A stretch of 62,785 bases of DNA from the NCBI GenBank assembly GCA_028875245.1, contig JAPPEU010000059.1, positions 1 to 62,785 on the forward strand, in the 5' to 3' direction. The position numbers and the translations under genes are program-made. Shown piece after piece: positions 26,078 through 35,061 of this stretch; the stretch's first letter is position 1; every line of letters starts with the position of its first letter. Below the pieces are notes generated by a model. That model ran no database searches and had not been told where the DNA came from. It saw only the letters and a program-made list of their open reading frames with translations. The DNA comes from Chloroflexota bacterium. GTDB taxonomy: Bacteria > Chloroflexota > Anaerolineae > Aggregatilineales > Phototrophicaceae.

Positions 26078-26097
26078 TTGTATCTCCCGAGGAATCC

Positions 26098-26601
26098 ATG
26101 ACTGCACAGGATACAAAGTTGACTTATCAGCAACTGAGTGTATTGGAACTGCTTAAAGCCCACATACAGTCTCAGAAAGATGCTATTACAGTTTTGGAAA
26201 ACAAGGCGCAACAAAACTTCACCATCATCAATATTATAGCCGCAATTGTGGCGGCGCTCAATCTTGAGTTAGGAGAAGCAGACAAAATACGGCAAGTAAT
26301 CAATGAACGACCATTATTCGCTTTGATTCTCATTGGATACGCAACTGTCGTGATTCTGTCAATTTGGGCGGTCATGCTTAGGAAACTGGCATCACATCCC
26401 ATGAAAATATCATTGCAAAACGCTCAAGATTGGTCCAATTGCGATCTAGATCATCATTTTGATATCTTGACAAAGTCGTATGTCGAAATCCATGAACACA
26501 ACGAACAAATCGTCAGACAGAAGGGACGATTGGTTCAATGGGCGCACATTCTGATCGTTGCCGTTATTATTTTGATCTTCTTAGAGGCATCGGGCTTATA
26601 G
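26098..26601 (+). CDS. Three-TM membrane protein of accessory island
   Basis: A 167-residue protein. An N-terminal amphipathic helix (residues ~8-38) leads into TM1 (~42-58). TM2 follows at ~74-95, then a cytoplasmic stretch of ~45 residues with a helical SYVEIHEHNEQIVRQKGR segment, and TM3 (~146-164). It is AT-richer than the flanking genes. The ribosome-binding site GAGGA lies 5 nt before the ATG. The short N-terminal helix ending in NKAQQNF before TM1 is reminiscent of SLATT/Pycsar-type membrane effectors, but there is no adjacent nucleotide cyclase, so that is only a lead. Flanking genes on the opposite strand encode the PKPxPS(Y/F)G proteins. Confidence 0.7.
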   Translation: MTAQDTKLTYQQLSVLELLKAHIQSQKDAITVLENKAQQNFTIINIIAAIVAALNLELGEADKIRQVINERPLFALILIGYATVVILSIWAVMLRKLASHPMKISLQNAQDWSNCDLDHHFDILTKSYVEIHEHNEQIVRQKGRLVQWAHILIVAVIILIFLEASGL

Positions 26602-26659
26602 TCGAAACGACCACTTCAAAGAAATGGCTATTCAACTCCAGATTCGATTCATTTAGCGA

Positions 26660-26935
26660 TCATTTTGATTTATCACGTTTCTCGAAAGTAGTGAGAGAAG
26701 ATTCGTTTTCGTTTAGCTTTTCGATTCCGTAAGACGGTTCGGGCTTCGGAAGCGTTTCAATGCCCCTCTCCAAATCTTGATAGGTTTCACTGGATTTTTC
26801 AACTCCGTAAGACGGTTCGGGCTTCGGAGATGTTTCAACAGCTTGAGGTTTAGGTGTTGAGTTCTCACTGCTTGCGCCGGTCTGATTATCAGATGATGCC
26901 TGAGACTGATTTTCGCTTTGATTTTCTTCTGACAT
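26660..26935 (-). CDS. Small disordered protein with two PKPEPSYG repeats
   Basis: A 91-residue hydrophilic protein: Ser/Gln/Asn-rich N-terminus (residues 1-35) followed by two copies of PKPEPSYG(V/I)EK about 26 residues apart. The coding DNA holds an exact 25-bp direct repeat (26726-26750 and 26804-26828). The ATG at 26935 has GAGG 6-7 nt upstream. It lies 55 nt after the methyltransferase on the same strand, so the two are probably co-transcribed, and it converges on the three-TM gene. The family is not recognised. Confidence 0.65.
   Translation of the reverse strand: MSEENQSENQSQASSDNQTGASSENSTPKPQAVETSPKPEPSYGVEKSSETYQDLERGIETLPKPEPSYGIEKLNENESSLTTFEKRDKSK
26726..26828 (-). repeat. 25-bp direct repeat encoding PKPEPSYG
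   Basis: Exact copies at 26726-26750 and 26804-26828, 78 bp apart (26 codons), with similar flanks. This looks like a tandem duplication of the motif-bearing segment. Confidence 0.8.
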
Positions 26936-26990
26936 GTTTGCCTCGTAGAAAATACACCTTTTCGAGCGTGAATATACACTTGAGATAACC

Positions 26991-28667
26991 CTACATTAAG
27001 TCCTGCTGCGACTTCCCATCAGTGGATTTCTGCCGCGCCGCTTGCCTGAAAGTCCCATGCTGCGGCGGCATATCGACGCCATCTCCGCCAAGCAAATCTC
27101 GAATAGACAGAATCTGCAGCTTGCGATAGGTCCTGTTCCAAAAGTCGGATTCATAGTAGCCGGCCGCCAGCGCCTCTTTGAGCATCGCACCTGTCGGCAA
27201 TTCCAAAGTAATGAAGACACCGATAGCCGCTTTTTCGCGCTCGACCGTGCCCTTCAAGTCACGAATATCACCCGACTTCACCGCCCCCGACTTGACTTGC
27301 ACGATGACTTTCTTGGGCTTTGACTTGCCTTTGTCGTCCTGCTCGAAGAAGTTGATGACGCCGTCGATGCCCTTGTCGCTGCCTTTTTTGCCGCGCCGCG
27401 AGCCAGCTTGCCCGCCGACCGGTTTCGCCCCCACCAGCGACAGCGCCCACCATTCGAATTGATAGCGGCCTTCGTTGGCGGAATCCTGCGCCAATTCGCG
27501 CGCCGCGTCCACTGTGGTCGGTTCGCCGATGACCTCATAATCGCGTCCTGAGATCAACTCGAACATATCTTGCAAACGATATTTCTGCAGAGCGATTGAC
27601 AGATGCGTGATGTCAATGCCGATCCATTTGCGACCGAGTTTGTGGGCGGCCGCAATCGCCGTGCCACAACCGCAGAAGGGGTCGAGGACGACATTGCCTT
27701 CGTTTGACGAGGCGCGGATGATGCGTTCGAGCAAGGCTTCGGGCTTTTGTGTCGGGTAGCCGAGGCGTTCGGCGGCCCTTGATCCTATCGGCATTATATC
27801 ATCCCAGATACTTTGGATGTGAACGCCAGGCATTTCGTCCAAGTATCGCTTGTAACGCGGAATGCCCGATTTAGTGTAGTGCAGTCTGCCTTTGCGCTCA
27901 AACTTTTCCATATTCTCTTTGGAATACGCCCAGTAGCGCCCTTCATAGGGTTTCGCACCGCGCCATTCGTACTCAGTATCGCCACCGGGTTTAGCGGCAG
28001 TCAGGTCGCTCAGGGTGTAACGCCTGCCTGATTCGTCTTCAATGTACCTATAGTTTTTCTCTTCATAATCCTTACTGTAAGGCGTATACACTGGATTCCA
28101 TGTCCACTCTGAGAAGTCTTTCGTATAGAAGAAAACTACATCATGGATACGCCCTGGCTGTTTTGCACCTTGTTTAGCGTCATTGTGAGCGGTAGTTCGC
28201 TTCCAAATAATTTCTGTTCTCAGATTTGCTATTCCAAATATCGCATCTAAGACAATCTTCAAATAATGACTGGCCGTCGGGTCGCAGTGCAGATACAAAC
28301 TGCCAGTCGGTTTCAGCACGCGTCGCAACTCGACCAGCCGCGCCGTCATCATCACCAGATAAGCCATCATCTGATTGCGGTCAATCAGGTTCAGCAGCGC
28401 TTCAATAGCGGTCGACACTTTTTCAGGTGCAAAGGTGATCAGGTCGCGGTAGGTGTCTTCCGCGGTTTCGCCCCAATGCCAGGTGTCTTCAAATGCCGTG
28501 ATTTGGGCTTCGCTGCCATCGCCGCTTTCCGACTTGAATAGCACGTTGTAGTTGCGGTTGCTGTTGAAGGGCGGGTCGAGGTATATCAGATCGACGCATT
28601 CATCGGGGAAGTATTCGCGATTGCGCAGGATTTCGAGGTTGTCGCCGTAGTACATCCTGTTTTTCAT
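26991..28667 (-). CDS. DNA methyltransferase fused to Mrr/PD-(D/E)XK-like nuclease domain
   Basis: A 558-residue protein. The N-terminal ~380 residues are an N6-adenine/N4-cytosine methyltransferase of the N6_N4_Mtase family: catalytic DPPF near residue 31 ([16 protein letters not shown]) and SAM-binding DPFCGCGT near residue 326, followed by GRKWIGIDI. The C-terminal ~170 residues carry GIDGVINF ... VIVQVKSG, which fits the D...(Q)xK core of Mrr-like nucleases, then a helical tail. The start is the ATG at 28667 with GAGGG 8 nt upstream. A single-chain restriction-modification enzyme is possible; it could also be a solitary methyltransferase with a damaged nuclease. No separate restriction subunit or specificity gene is adjacent. 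Confidence 0.82.
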   Translation of the reverse strand: MKNRMYYGDNLEILRNREYFPDECVDLIYLDPPFNSNRNYNVLFKSESGDGSEAQITAFEDTWHWGETAEDTYRDLITFAPEKVSTAIEALLNLIDRNQMMAYLVMMTARLVELRRVLKPTGSLYLHCDPTASHYLKIVLDAIFGIANLRTEIIWKRTTAHNDAKQGAKQPGRIHDVVFFYTKDFSEWTWNPVYTPYSKDYEEKNYRYIEDESGRRYTLSDLTAAKPGGDTEYEWRGAKPYEGRYWAYSKENMEKFERKGRLHYTKSGIPRYKRYLDEMPGVHIQSIWDDIMPIGSRAAERLGYPTQKPEALLERIIRASSNEGNVVLDPFCGCGTAIAAAHKLGRKWIGIDITHLSIALQKYRLQDMFELISGRDYEVIGEPTTVDAARELAQDSANEGRYQFEWWALSLVGAKPVGGQAGSRRGKKGSDKGIDGVINFFEQDDKGKSKPKKVIVQVKSGAVKSGDIRDLKGTVEREKAAIGVFITLELPTGAMLKEALAAGYYESDFWNRTYRKLQILSIRDLLGGDGVDMPPQHGTFRQAARQKSTDGKSQQDLM

Positions 28668-28777
28668 AACATCGCCCTCAACTCTCCCGCAACTGACACT
28701 ACAGCAACACGCCGACCAGCCGATTCTAAGTATAATACTTGGAGCAAACCTCGCACATCGAAGGACGGTACACGAAT

Positions 28778-29707
28778 ATGACCTCACCCACTATTTTAAC
28801 CCCTGACTCCCTACCCTTCGCTCAGCCGGGCCGCTTCTACCGCGGCAACCTGCACGGCCACTCGACCAACTCCGACGGCCGTTGGGCGCCGGCCGAATAC
28901 ATCCGGCAATATCGCCAGAACGGCTACGACTTCGTCGCGCTGACCGACCATTGCATGGAGCAGTTCGGCTGGGAGATCAGCGATACGCGTGAATACCGCG
29001 ACGACGAGTTCACCACGCTGATCGGCGCCGAGCTGCATCCGGGGCGGATCGAGTCCGGCTCGGCCTGGCACCTGCTGGCGGTCGGTTTGCCGCTGGATTT
29101 CGAGACGCATCGCGAAGGCGACACCGGCGCCAGCGTCGCGCGGCGGGCCATGGAAGCGGGCGCATTCCTGGCGGCGACGCATCCCAACTGGTATGCCTTT
29201 ACCGTGGCCGACTTTGAAACGCTGGACGCGGCTGACGCGGTCGAATGTTATAACGGCGGCTGTGACGTGGAGTGCGACCGCGGCTACAGTTGGCATTTCA
29301 TTGATATGCTGCTGCATCGGGGGCATCGGGTGGGCGCGATCGCAGTCGACGACGTACATGCGGCCGAGGGTGTGGGCGACTTTATGCGCGGCTGGGTCTA
29401 CGTCAAGGCGGAGTCGCTGAGGCCCGAAGAATTGCTGCGGGCGCTCAAAGCCGGGCATTATTATTCGAGCACGGGCGCGCAGCTTCACAACGTCGAGTTC
29501 CTGGGGCCTGACAAGTTGCTGGTCGAGTGCTCGCCGGCGAGACAGATCCTGGTCACCGGTGAGAGCGCGGGCGCGCTGCGGATCAGTGGCGGCGGGCTGC
29601 GAGGCGCCGAGTTTGATTTAAGCGATGTGGATTCGCGCTGGCTGCGGGTGACGGTGCGGGATGAAGCGGGCGGTCGGGCCTGGACGAATCCGGTGTGGCT
29701 GGGCTGA
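28778..29707 (+). CDS. PHP-domain metallohydrolase (CehA/McbA type)
   Basis: A 309-residue metal-dependent phosphoesterase-like hydrolase. PHP motifs: [11 protein letters not shown] (HxH) near residue 25, ALTDHC near residue 55, and later aspartate/histidine residues around [10 protein letters not shown]. The C-terminal ~70 residues form a beta-rich segment typical of CehA-like proteins. The ATG at 28778 has AAGGA about 12 nt upstream; a TATAAT at 28730-28735 is a plausible -10. It is divergent from the methyltransferase. The substrate is unknown. Confidence 0.85.
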   Translation: MTSPTILTPDSLPFAQPGRFYRGNLHGHSTNSDGRWAPAEYIRQYRQNGYDFVALTDHCMEQFGWEISDTREYRDDEFTTLIGAELHPGRIESGSAWHLLAVGLPLDFETHREGDTGASVARRAMEAGAFLAATHPNWYAFTVADFETLDAADAVECYNGGCDVECDRGYSWHFIDMLLHRGHRVGAIAVDDVHAAEGVGDFMRGWVYVKAESLRPEELLRALKAGHYYSSTGAQLHNVEFLGPDKLLVECSPARQILVTGESAGALRISGGGLRGAEFDLSDVDSRWLRVTVRDEAGGRAWTNPVWLG

Positions 29708-29749
29708 GGGGGGCCATTGCTTGCCTGAAGCGCAGCAGGGGCCCGGCGC

Positions 29750-30661
29750 TCACCCCGCCCTCAACTGACGCGCCAGCAAGCCACTCACCCCCCGAATCAG
29801 CGCGTAGGGCAGCGCCAGCGGCAGCACCAACTCGATCAACATCGTCAGGCCAATCGCCAAGGCCAGCCGCGTATTCGCCGCCTGCGCCAACAGCTCGCTC
29901 GCTTCGCGCGCCCCATCCAGCGCGGCCGACAAATACTGCAAGTTCAACTGCTGCAGCATATTGATCAAGAGGAAATAGAAGGCGACCCAGGCGACCGCGG
30001 AGGTCATGGCGATGGCGCGGAAAGGCACAAAGGCGCCGATGCCGACGCCGACCATGCCGAACATCAGCGGCTCAAGCACAAGGCGCAGCAACGCGGTGAT
30101 TGACATGATGATGATCAAGATTGTGGTCAGCGGGCCCGATTCCCGCAGCGGAAACAGGCCGGCGTAGTGCATGATAATCAGCGGCGGGCCGAAGATGGCC
30201 GCGCTCTGCACGATCAGGATGAGATCGTCCATTTTGCGCCAGATGGCGGAAGCCACCTTGCCAAAAAAAATCTGCTCCAGCGACATCGGCGTCGACATCA
30301 GCAGCTGCATGGTGTTGTGGCGGATTTCGTCCGCCATCGCCGCCGCCGAATTGGCCGCGATGGAAAAGAGCGCGCGGATGTAAAAGATGATGCCGACCGG
30401 GATCACCAGGACCGAGACGACGATGACGGTGGTGGCCAGGTCGATGACGAAGGGGAACACTAGGCCCGTCAGCAGCGCCATGACCCAAAAGGCGCAGGTG
30501 TAGAAGATTGGCTCGAATTCCGGCGGCAGCGTCCGCCAGTACAAGCCAAGATGTCGCCGCACAATTGGATTGGTCGCCCGCGCCCAATAAGGGAGCGACT
30601 CCATCGGCGAGCGGTCGTCGACTTCAATTAGATTTTGCGGCTTCACGTCTGCGGTCATCAA
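29750..30661 (-). CDS. ABC-2-type transporter permease
   Basis: A 303-residue membrane protein with about six TM helices. It has the cytoplasmic EIRHNTMQLLMSTPMSLEQIFFGKV segment (around residues 112-136), characteristic of ABC-2 permeases where the loop couples to the ATPase. There is no ATPase gene next to it, which is unusual. It lies 23 nt downstream of the Uma2 gene on the same strand and may be co-transcribed with it. The transported substrate is unknown. Confidence 0.75.
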   Translation of the reverse strand: MMTADVKPQNLIEVDDRSPMESLPYWARATNPIVRRHLGLYWRTLPPEFEPIFYTCAFWVMALLTGLVFPFVIDLATTVIVVSVLVIPVGIIFYIRALFSIAANSAAAMADEIRHNTMQLLMSTPMSLEQIFFGKVASAIWRKMDDLILIVQSAAIFGPPLIIMHYAGLFPLRESGPLTTILIIIMSITALLRLVLEPLMFGMVGVGIGAFVPFRAIAMTSAVAWVAFYFLLINMLQQLNLQYLSAALDGAREASELLAQAANTRLALAIGLTMLIELVLPLALPYALIRGVSGLLARQLRAG

Positions 30662-30684
30662 TGCCTTGCTGCCAGAATTGGCGG

Positions 30685-31419
30685 TCAGTCTTCGCTGAAT
30701 TCGATACCGCGGTAAATCTCGGACAGGGGCAGGGCGCAGCCGATCATGTCGAGGGGGATGACGTCGTCAATTGAGTCGTAGGCTTGATGCAGCCAGTTGT
30801 CATCCGCGCGGATATAGGCGTCAACATGGAGGTCATATTGTTCAACGATGACACAAGCGCGCAAGCTGGGAAGCGACTGATAATAGCGCAGCTTGGTGCT
30901 GCGGTCGTAACTGGCAGTGGTCGGCGAGATCACTTCAACCGCCAGAATCGGATTGAGAAGCACGCGCCTGCCATCTTCAAATTGCCCTTCACCGCAAACC
31001 GCGCATAGGTCCGGATATACGAAGACCCCTTCACGGATCTTTAGGCGCATATCACCTGTGCGCAGGCTGCAGTTTGTATCGCGAATCTGCATACCGATAG
31101 CGACAATTATATTGACCGCAATTTCACTGTGATTGCTCGTTCCACCCGTCATGTCGTAGATAACTCCGTCGATGAATTCATGCTTGAACTCGCTCGCGTT
31201 CTCAAAAGCGAGATACTCCTCAACAGTGAACAGATGCGGCATGGGGTAGCCGGGCACAAAATCGGGATGAACGGGCGCACCGGGATCGGGGTCGCCCCAA
31301 TCATAAATGACGCCATCAATGAATTCGTGCTTGAATTCGCTCCGTTCTTCAAAAGCGAAATACTCTTCGACCGTGAACTTATGCGGACGGGGCAAGCTGT
31401 CTACGCGCTCTATCGCCAT
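30685..31419 (-). CDS. Uma2-family endonuclease-like protein with internal duplication
   Basis: A 244-residue DUF820/Uma2 protein, a PD-(D/E)XK-fold family. The usual core is present: the N-terminal EEYLAFEN...FIDGVIYD, then YPDLCAVC and LAVEVISPTTASYDR-x-x-K-x-x-YY. The first segment is duplicated: residues 12-40 and 61-89 differ at only four positions, joined by a Pro/Asp-rich linker. Family members normally have one copy. Translation from Met60 would give a normal-length protein, but no ribosome-binding site precedes it, while GAGGGA precedes 31419. The family is common in Chloroflexota and Cyanobacteria; its role is unclear. Confidence 0.85.
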   Translation of the reverse strand: MAIERVDSLPRPHKFTVEEYFAFEERSEFKHEFIDGVIYDWGDPDPGAPVHPDFVPGYPMPHLFTVEEYLAFENASEFKHEFIDGVIYDMTGGTSNHSEIAVNIIVAIGMQIRDTNCSLRTGDMRLKIREGVFVYPDLCAVCGEGQFEDGRRVLLNPILAVEVISPTTASYDRSTKLRYYQSLPSLRACVIVEQYDLHVDAYIRADDNWLHQAYDSIDDVIPLDMIGCALPLSEIYRGIEFSED

Positions 31420-31569
31420 TTTAATCCCTCGGCGTCAGTCTCCGTCGCGCCATTATAACACGTCCGCGGGCCGGATATCGCAGCGGCTCCTTATGCGCCA
31501 GCGCGGGCCCGATGTGCTTGCGACGGCCAAATGTGTTAAAACTTGGTTGCCCCTGGTCAAGCGGAGCGC

Positions 31570-32715
31570 ATGATGCGGGTTGCGATCATCACAGAGACCT
31601 TCCTGCCCAAAGTCGATGGCATCGTCAAGGTGACCTGTCTGCTGTTGGATCACTTGTCCAAGCGCGGCATTGAGGCTTTGGTGATCGCGCCGCGTTATGG
31701 CGAGAGCCGGCGCTACAACGATGTGCCCGTCCACAGTGTGCCCAGCTTGTCCTTTCCGCTGTATCCGGAGGCGCGCCTCGGCTTTGCGACCTTGTCGCTG
31801 TATCGCGATCTGGCCTCCTTTCAGCCGGATGTCGCCCACCTCTTTCACCCGGTCATGACGGGCATTCCGACGATGATGATGCTGAAGTGGATGGATGTGC
31901 CGACGGTGACGTCATTTCATCTTGATTACGCGCGGCTGGCGCCACAATTTCGCCTGGGCGCGCTTGACCTGGGTTTCGCGCGGCCTTTGATCGATGAGTT
32001 GACCAAGACGGTCTTCAACTGGGCCGAGGCCAGCCTGGCGCCATCGAAGCCGGTGCAGCGGCAGATGCGGCGTTTGGGCATCGGCAATGTCGGCTTGTGG
32101 CGGCGCGGCGTCGACGCCGACGCTTTTCATCCCAGGTTTCGCTCGCGGGCGATGCGGGCGGAGATGACAGCGGGCCATCCGGAGGATACGCTCTTGCTTT
32201 ACGTCGGTCGCCTGTCAGACGAGAAGCAGATCGAGCATATTCGGCCCGCATTGGAGGAACTGCCGAATATGCGGCTGGCGCTGGTCGGCGATGGGCCGGC
32301 GCGGGCCGGGCTGGAGCGCTGCTTCGCCGGTCTGCCGGTCCGCTTCATGGGCTATCTGCGCGCTGAGCGGCTGTCGCAGGCTTATGCCAGCGCCGATATT
32401 TTCGTCTTCCCCTCGCGGCTGGAGACCTTCGGCCTGGTGGTGATTGAGGCGATGGCGGCCGGTCTGCCGGTGGTGGCGGCGCGGGTGGGCGGCGTCGGCG
32501 ATATGGTCAGCGAGGGCGTAAACGGCTACAGCTTCGAAAGCGGCGACCAGGCGATGCTGCTTGAGGGCGTGCGCAAGATCGCGCGCGATCGGGCCACGAT
32601 GCGGCGCATGGGCCAGCAGGCGCGGGTTTACGCCGAGGGGCAATCCTGGGAGGCGATTATGAATGAGCTGATCGAGGTATATGCCGGGCTGATCGCGGAG
32701 CGGGCTGTCACTTAG
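31570..32715 (+). CDS. GT4-family glycosyltransferase
   Basis: A 381-residue retaining glycosyltransferase of two Rossmann lobes (GT-B). N-terminal lobe: ITETFLPKVDGIVK and LFHPVMTG. C-terminal lobe: LLLYVGRLSDEKQIE and the nucleotide-sugar motif FPSRLETFGLVVIEAMAAGLPVVA. It resembles SqdX and GDP-mannose-dependent mannosyltransferases that modify lipids. The start is the ATG at 31570 or 31573; GCGGAG lies just upstream. It is probably a lipid or glycan glycosyltransferase at the cytoplasmic membrane face. There are no pathway neighbours. Confidence 0.85.
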   Translation: MMRVAIITETFLPKVDGIVKVTCLLLDHLSKRGIEALVIAPRYGESRRYNDVPVHSVPSLSFPLYPEARLGFATLSLYRDLASFQPDVAHLFHPVMTGIPTMMMLKWMDVPTVTSFHLDYARLAPQFRLGALDLGFARPLIDELTKTVFNWAEASLAPSKPVQRQMRRLGIGNVGLWRRGVDADAFHPRFRSRAMRAEMTAGHPEDTLLLYVGRLSDEKQIEHIRPALEELPNMRLALVGDGPARAGLERCFAGLPVRFMGYLRAERLSQAYASADIFVFPSRLETFGLVVIEAMAAGLPVVAARVGGVGDMVSEGVNGYSFESGDQAMLLEGVRKIARDRATMRRMGQQARVYAEGQSWEAIMNELIEVYAGLIAERAVT

Positions 32716-32846
32716 CGGATGTCCGCAATTGCAGACTATTTCGCCATGCCCGGCCGCCTTAGAATCGAAATCCCCAACGCTGGCCTGAGTTCAAGAGCTT
32801 GCTCTGCAAGACGGACAGATGACTTGTATCGGTGTTGAGTCAGTAA

Positions 32847-33641
32847 TTAGAGCCGGAGAGGCATTTGCTGGTCAACACAATGTAAGCGGACGTTCGCCAA
32901 CTTAACGAATTCCGCGTTCATCTCGAAGGCAATAAAATCTCGACCATGTCTTTGGCACACAACAGGACAAGTACCCACGCCAGCAAATGGATCAAGCACC
33001 AGATCTCCGGGATTCGAGCTCGCCAAAACCAATCTTTCTATAAGCTTTTCAGGTTTCTGAATCGTGTTTAGCGCTTCGCGGCAAACAAGCTCTTTCGACT
33101 TGTAGGTCAACTGCTTGATGTCGCCCCATACATCGCCGGGGTTTTTGCCCTTGCCGTTAAACTTAGTCTTCCCGTACTTGCCGTTTTTGACTGATGGCAC
33201 TCTTTCGCAGCGAAGCCGATGTTCCAGCTCCACGAGTTGGGCGACTCTGATACTGTCCAAATTATAGGAGCGCGGCCTGTCTCCCTTGATGAAGTAACAG
33301 ATGATGTCATAGTTGTTGGTGTAGTTGATTCTGCCTTGCGCTAACCTGCTGGGCTGATACCAGACAATCTTTGACTTCAGATTCAGGTATGGGCGATAGT
33401 CGATAAAGTCGATGCAATTCGGTTTCCCAAATAAATACAGAGCGCCACCGTCCTTAAGTTTCGAAGAGAATATGCGAATGAGGTTGAGATTGTATTCTTG
33501 GATGTGGGGGATTCGATCCCACTCATTCTCCGTGACTCCGTAGGGACCGTCACATACTATTAGGTCTATTGACTCGTGCTCAACCTCATTTATCAATTGC
33601 AGTGCATCGCCTATATGAATAACATTTCGTTCCAGGGACAT
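32847..33641 (-). CDS. Orphan DNA methyltransferase with DGPY motif
   Basis: A 264-residue beta-class DNA methyltransferase of the N6_N4_Mtase family. The catalytic motif reads CDGPYG (residues ~30-35) in place of the common DPPY, and the SAM-binding motif DPFAGVGT is near residue 215. The middle region (residues ~120-180), basic and rich in Tyr/Asn, is likely the target-recognition part. It is AT-richer than its neighbours, and no restriction gene is adjacent, so it is an orphan, probably horizontally acquired. AGGG lies 8 nt before the ATG. Confidence 0.82.
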   Translation of the reverse strand: MSLERNVIHIGDALQLINEVEHESIDLIVCDGPYGVTENEWDRIPHIQEYNLNLIRIFSSKLKDGGALYLFGKPNCIDFIDYRPYLNLKSKIVWYQPSRLAQGRINYTNNYDIICYFIKGDRPRSYNLDSIRVAQLVELEHRLRCERVPSVKNGKYGKTKFNGKGKNPGDVWGDIKQLTYKSKELVCREALNTIQKPEKLIERLVLASSNPGDLVLDPFAGVGTCPVVCQRHGRDFIAFEMNAEFVKLANVRLHCVDQQMPLRL

Positions 33642-33704
33642 GTGGCTACCCTAAGTGGACTCAAATTAGCACATTTATACTATAACTAATTCGACAAAGC
33701 AAAC

Positions 33705-34655
33705 TCACTCCGCCATCACGCGTTGCACCGCCTCGACCACGCGCCCGTGGCAAGCGCCGTTGCTGGCGATCAGGCCGGCGTTGGGCAGGGTCTCGCCCTG
33801 AGAAAAATCGAGCGGGCCGCCGTCGAGATCGGTGATTGTGCCGCCAGAGTTTCGCACCAGGGCGACCCCGGCGGCGTGATCCCAGATTTTGTGGGCGTAG
33901 GCGCTGCCTTCGCGCGGCAGGCGCATATAAAGATCGGCATCGCCACAAGCGACCAGGGCGTATTTCTCCATGCTGTCCAATTCGAGGACGCGGACGTCAC
34001 CCAGCCCGGCCAGCTCACGGGCGCGGGCCATGCGCGATTTGCTGGCGTGGTAGCGTTCGTAGCTTTGCACGGCGATGATGTCGTCGGGGCTTCGGCGCGA
34101 CGAGACGGTCATGCGTATTCCGTCTCCGCCAGCCAGCGGCGCCCTGTATGCCGCGCCATCCCGCGTATAGAAGAGCGCGCCTTCGCCATCGTTGTAACCG
34201 GGCGTCGCCACGATGCCGCCCGACACTTGCCCGTCGAGCAGCAGTCCGCAGGCGATGGCGTAATGGCGCTGCGCGAGGAAGCCTTTGGTGCCATCGATGG
34301 GGTCGATCACCCAGGTGCGCGCGGCTGAACGCCCGGCGCCAAAATCGAGCCAGGCGACCAGATCCGCTTCCGTCACTTCCTGGCGCAGGACCTGGGTCAA
34401 GAGCGCGCGGATTTGGGCGCGTCCCTCGGCTGCGACAAGCTGGACGAATTGCGCGCCCGATTCTTCGGCGACGACGGCATCGTCGGGATAACGCTGCTGC
34501 AGCGCGCGGCAGATGATCGCTTGGGAGCCGTAGTCGGCGATGGTAACCGGTTCGCTGTGATCGCCTGCGGTCTTCGTTTCGGCGCTGAGATAATCTGCTT
34601 GCACGAGACGGCAGAGTTTCGCCGCGTCCCGTATGGCCGCCAGTATCGCTTGCAT
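33705..34655 (-). CDS. 3'(2'),5'-bisphosphate nucleotidase / inositol monophosphatase family
   Basis: A 316-residue Mg-dependent, lithium-sensitive-type phosphatase. Metal motifs: AEESGAQ near residue 65, WVIDPIDGTKGF near residue 115 and KIWDHAAG near residue 258, complete for the family. Length and the DPIDGTKGF form resemble the HAL2/SAL1/CysQ branch that removes the 3' phosphate from PAP in sulfur metabolism. No sulfate-assimilation genes are adjacent. The start is the ATG at 34655; upstream signals are weak. Confidence 0.87.
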   Translation of the reverse strand: MQAILAAIRDAAKLCRLVQADYLSAETKTAGDHSEPVTIADYGSQAIICRALQQRYPDDAVVAEESGAQFVQLVAAEGRAQIRALLTQVLRQEVTEADLVAWLDFGAGRSAARTWVIDPIDGTKGFLAQRHYAIACGLLLDGQVSGGIVATPGYNDGEGALFYTRDGAAYRAPLAGGDGIRMTVSSRRSPDDIIAVQSYERYHASKSRMARARELAGLGDVRVLELDSMEKYALVACGDADLYMRLPREGSAYAHKIWDHAAGVALVRNSGGTITDLDGGPLDFSQGETLPNAGLIASNGACHGRVVEAVQRVMAE

Positions 34656-34905
34656 GGATCACCCCGAAGACGATTCGAATCCGGGCAGGATGATAGACCC
34701 ATCAGCGGGAAATGTGTACCTGGATTTTCTGCGGCAGCGGAAGTATTGACCGGCGGGGCTGGACGATGACTCAGCCTGCATTGGGCTTAGACAGGCAAGT
34801 CTGACGGCAAAGCCTTGCCACGGGCAATTCGTTCGCGCTTCGGCCGGCGCCCTTTCTGGACGGGCCGAGATGCTGGTTCAGCGCAAGCCGATTATCGGCG
34901 GCGCA

Positions 34906-35061
34906 TTAACGCTCGCGGCGGTGTTTGTTCTTCACTTCATCAGTCGGTTTGAAGCGACCCGGCCCAAAAGACCAGGCGGTGACGGCAAAGAGACTGATCA
35001 TCGTCATGATCAGCGTAAGGACTACAAACATATCGGCAAAGTCGGGATTGAAGGACATCAT
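34906..35061 (-). CDS. Small single-TM membrane protein
   Basis: Fifty-one residues: a short N-terminus (MMSFNPDFADM), one strong TM helix (about residues 12-31) and a basic C-terminal tail (EVKNKHRRER). A perfect AAAGGAG lies 7 nt before the ATG at 35061, the best ribosome-binding site in the region, so I regard it as real despite its size. The leader (35062-35165) is AT-rich with TATATT near the start. The family is not recognised. Confidence 0.65.
   Translation of the reverse strand: MMSFNPDFADMFVVLTLIMTMISLFAVTAWSFGPGRFKPTDEVKNKHRRER

Noticed and set aside
26098..26601. Three-TM gene as a Pycsar or CBASS effector
   Set aside because: No cyclase gene is adjacent and the similarity is only in topology, so the function is left open.
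34668..34692. GATTCGAATC reminiscent of a tRNA T-arm
   Set aside because: No acceptor stem, D-arm or anticodon arm can be built around it.
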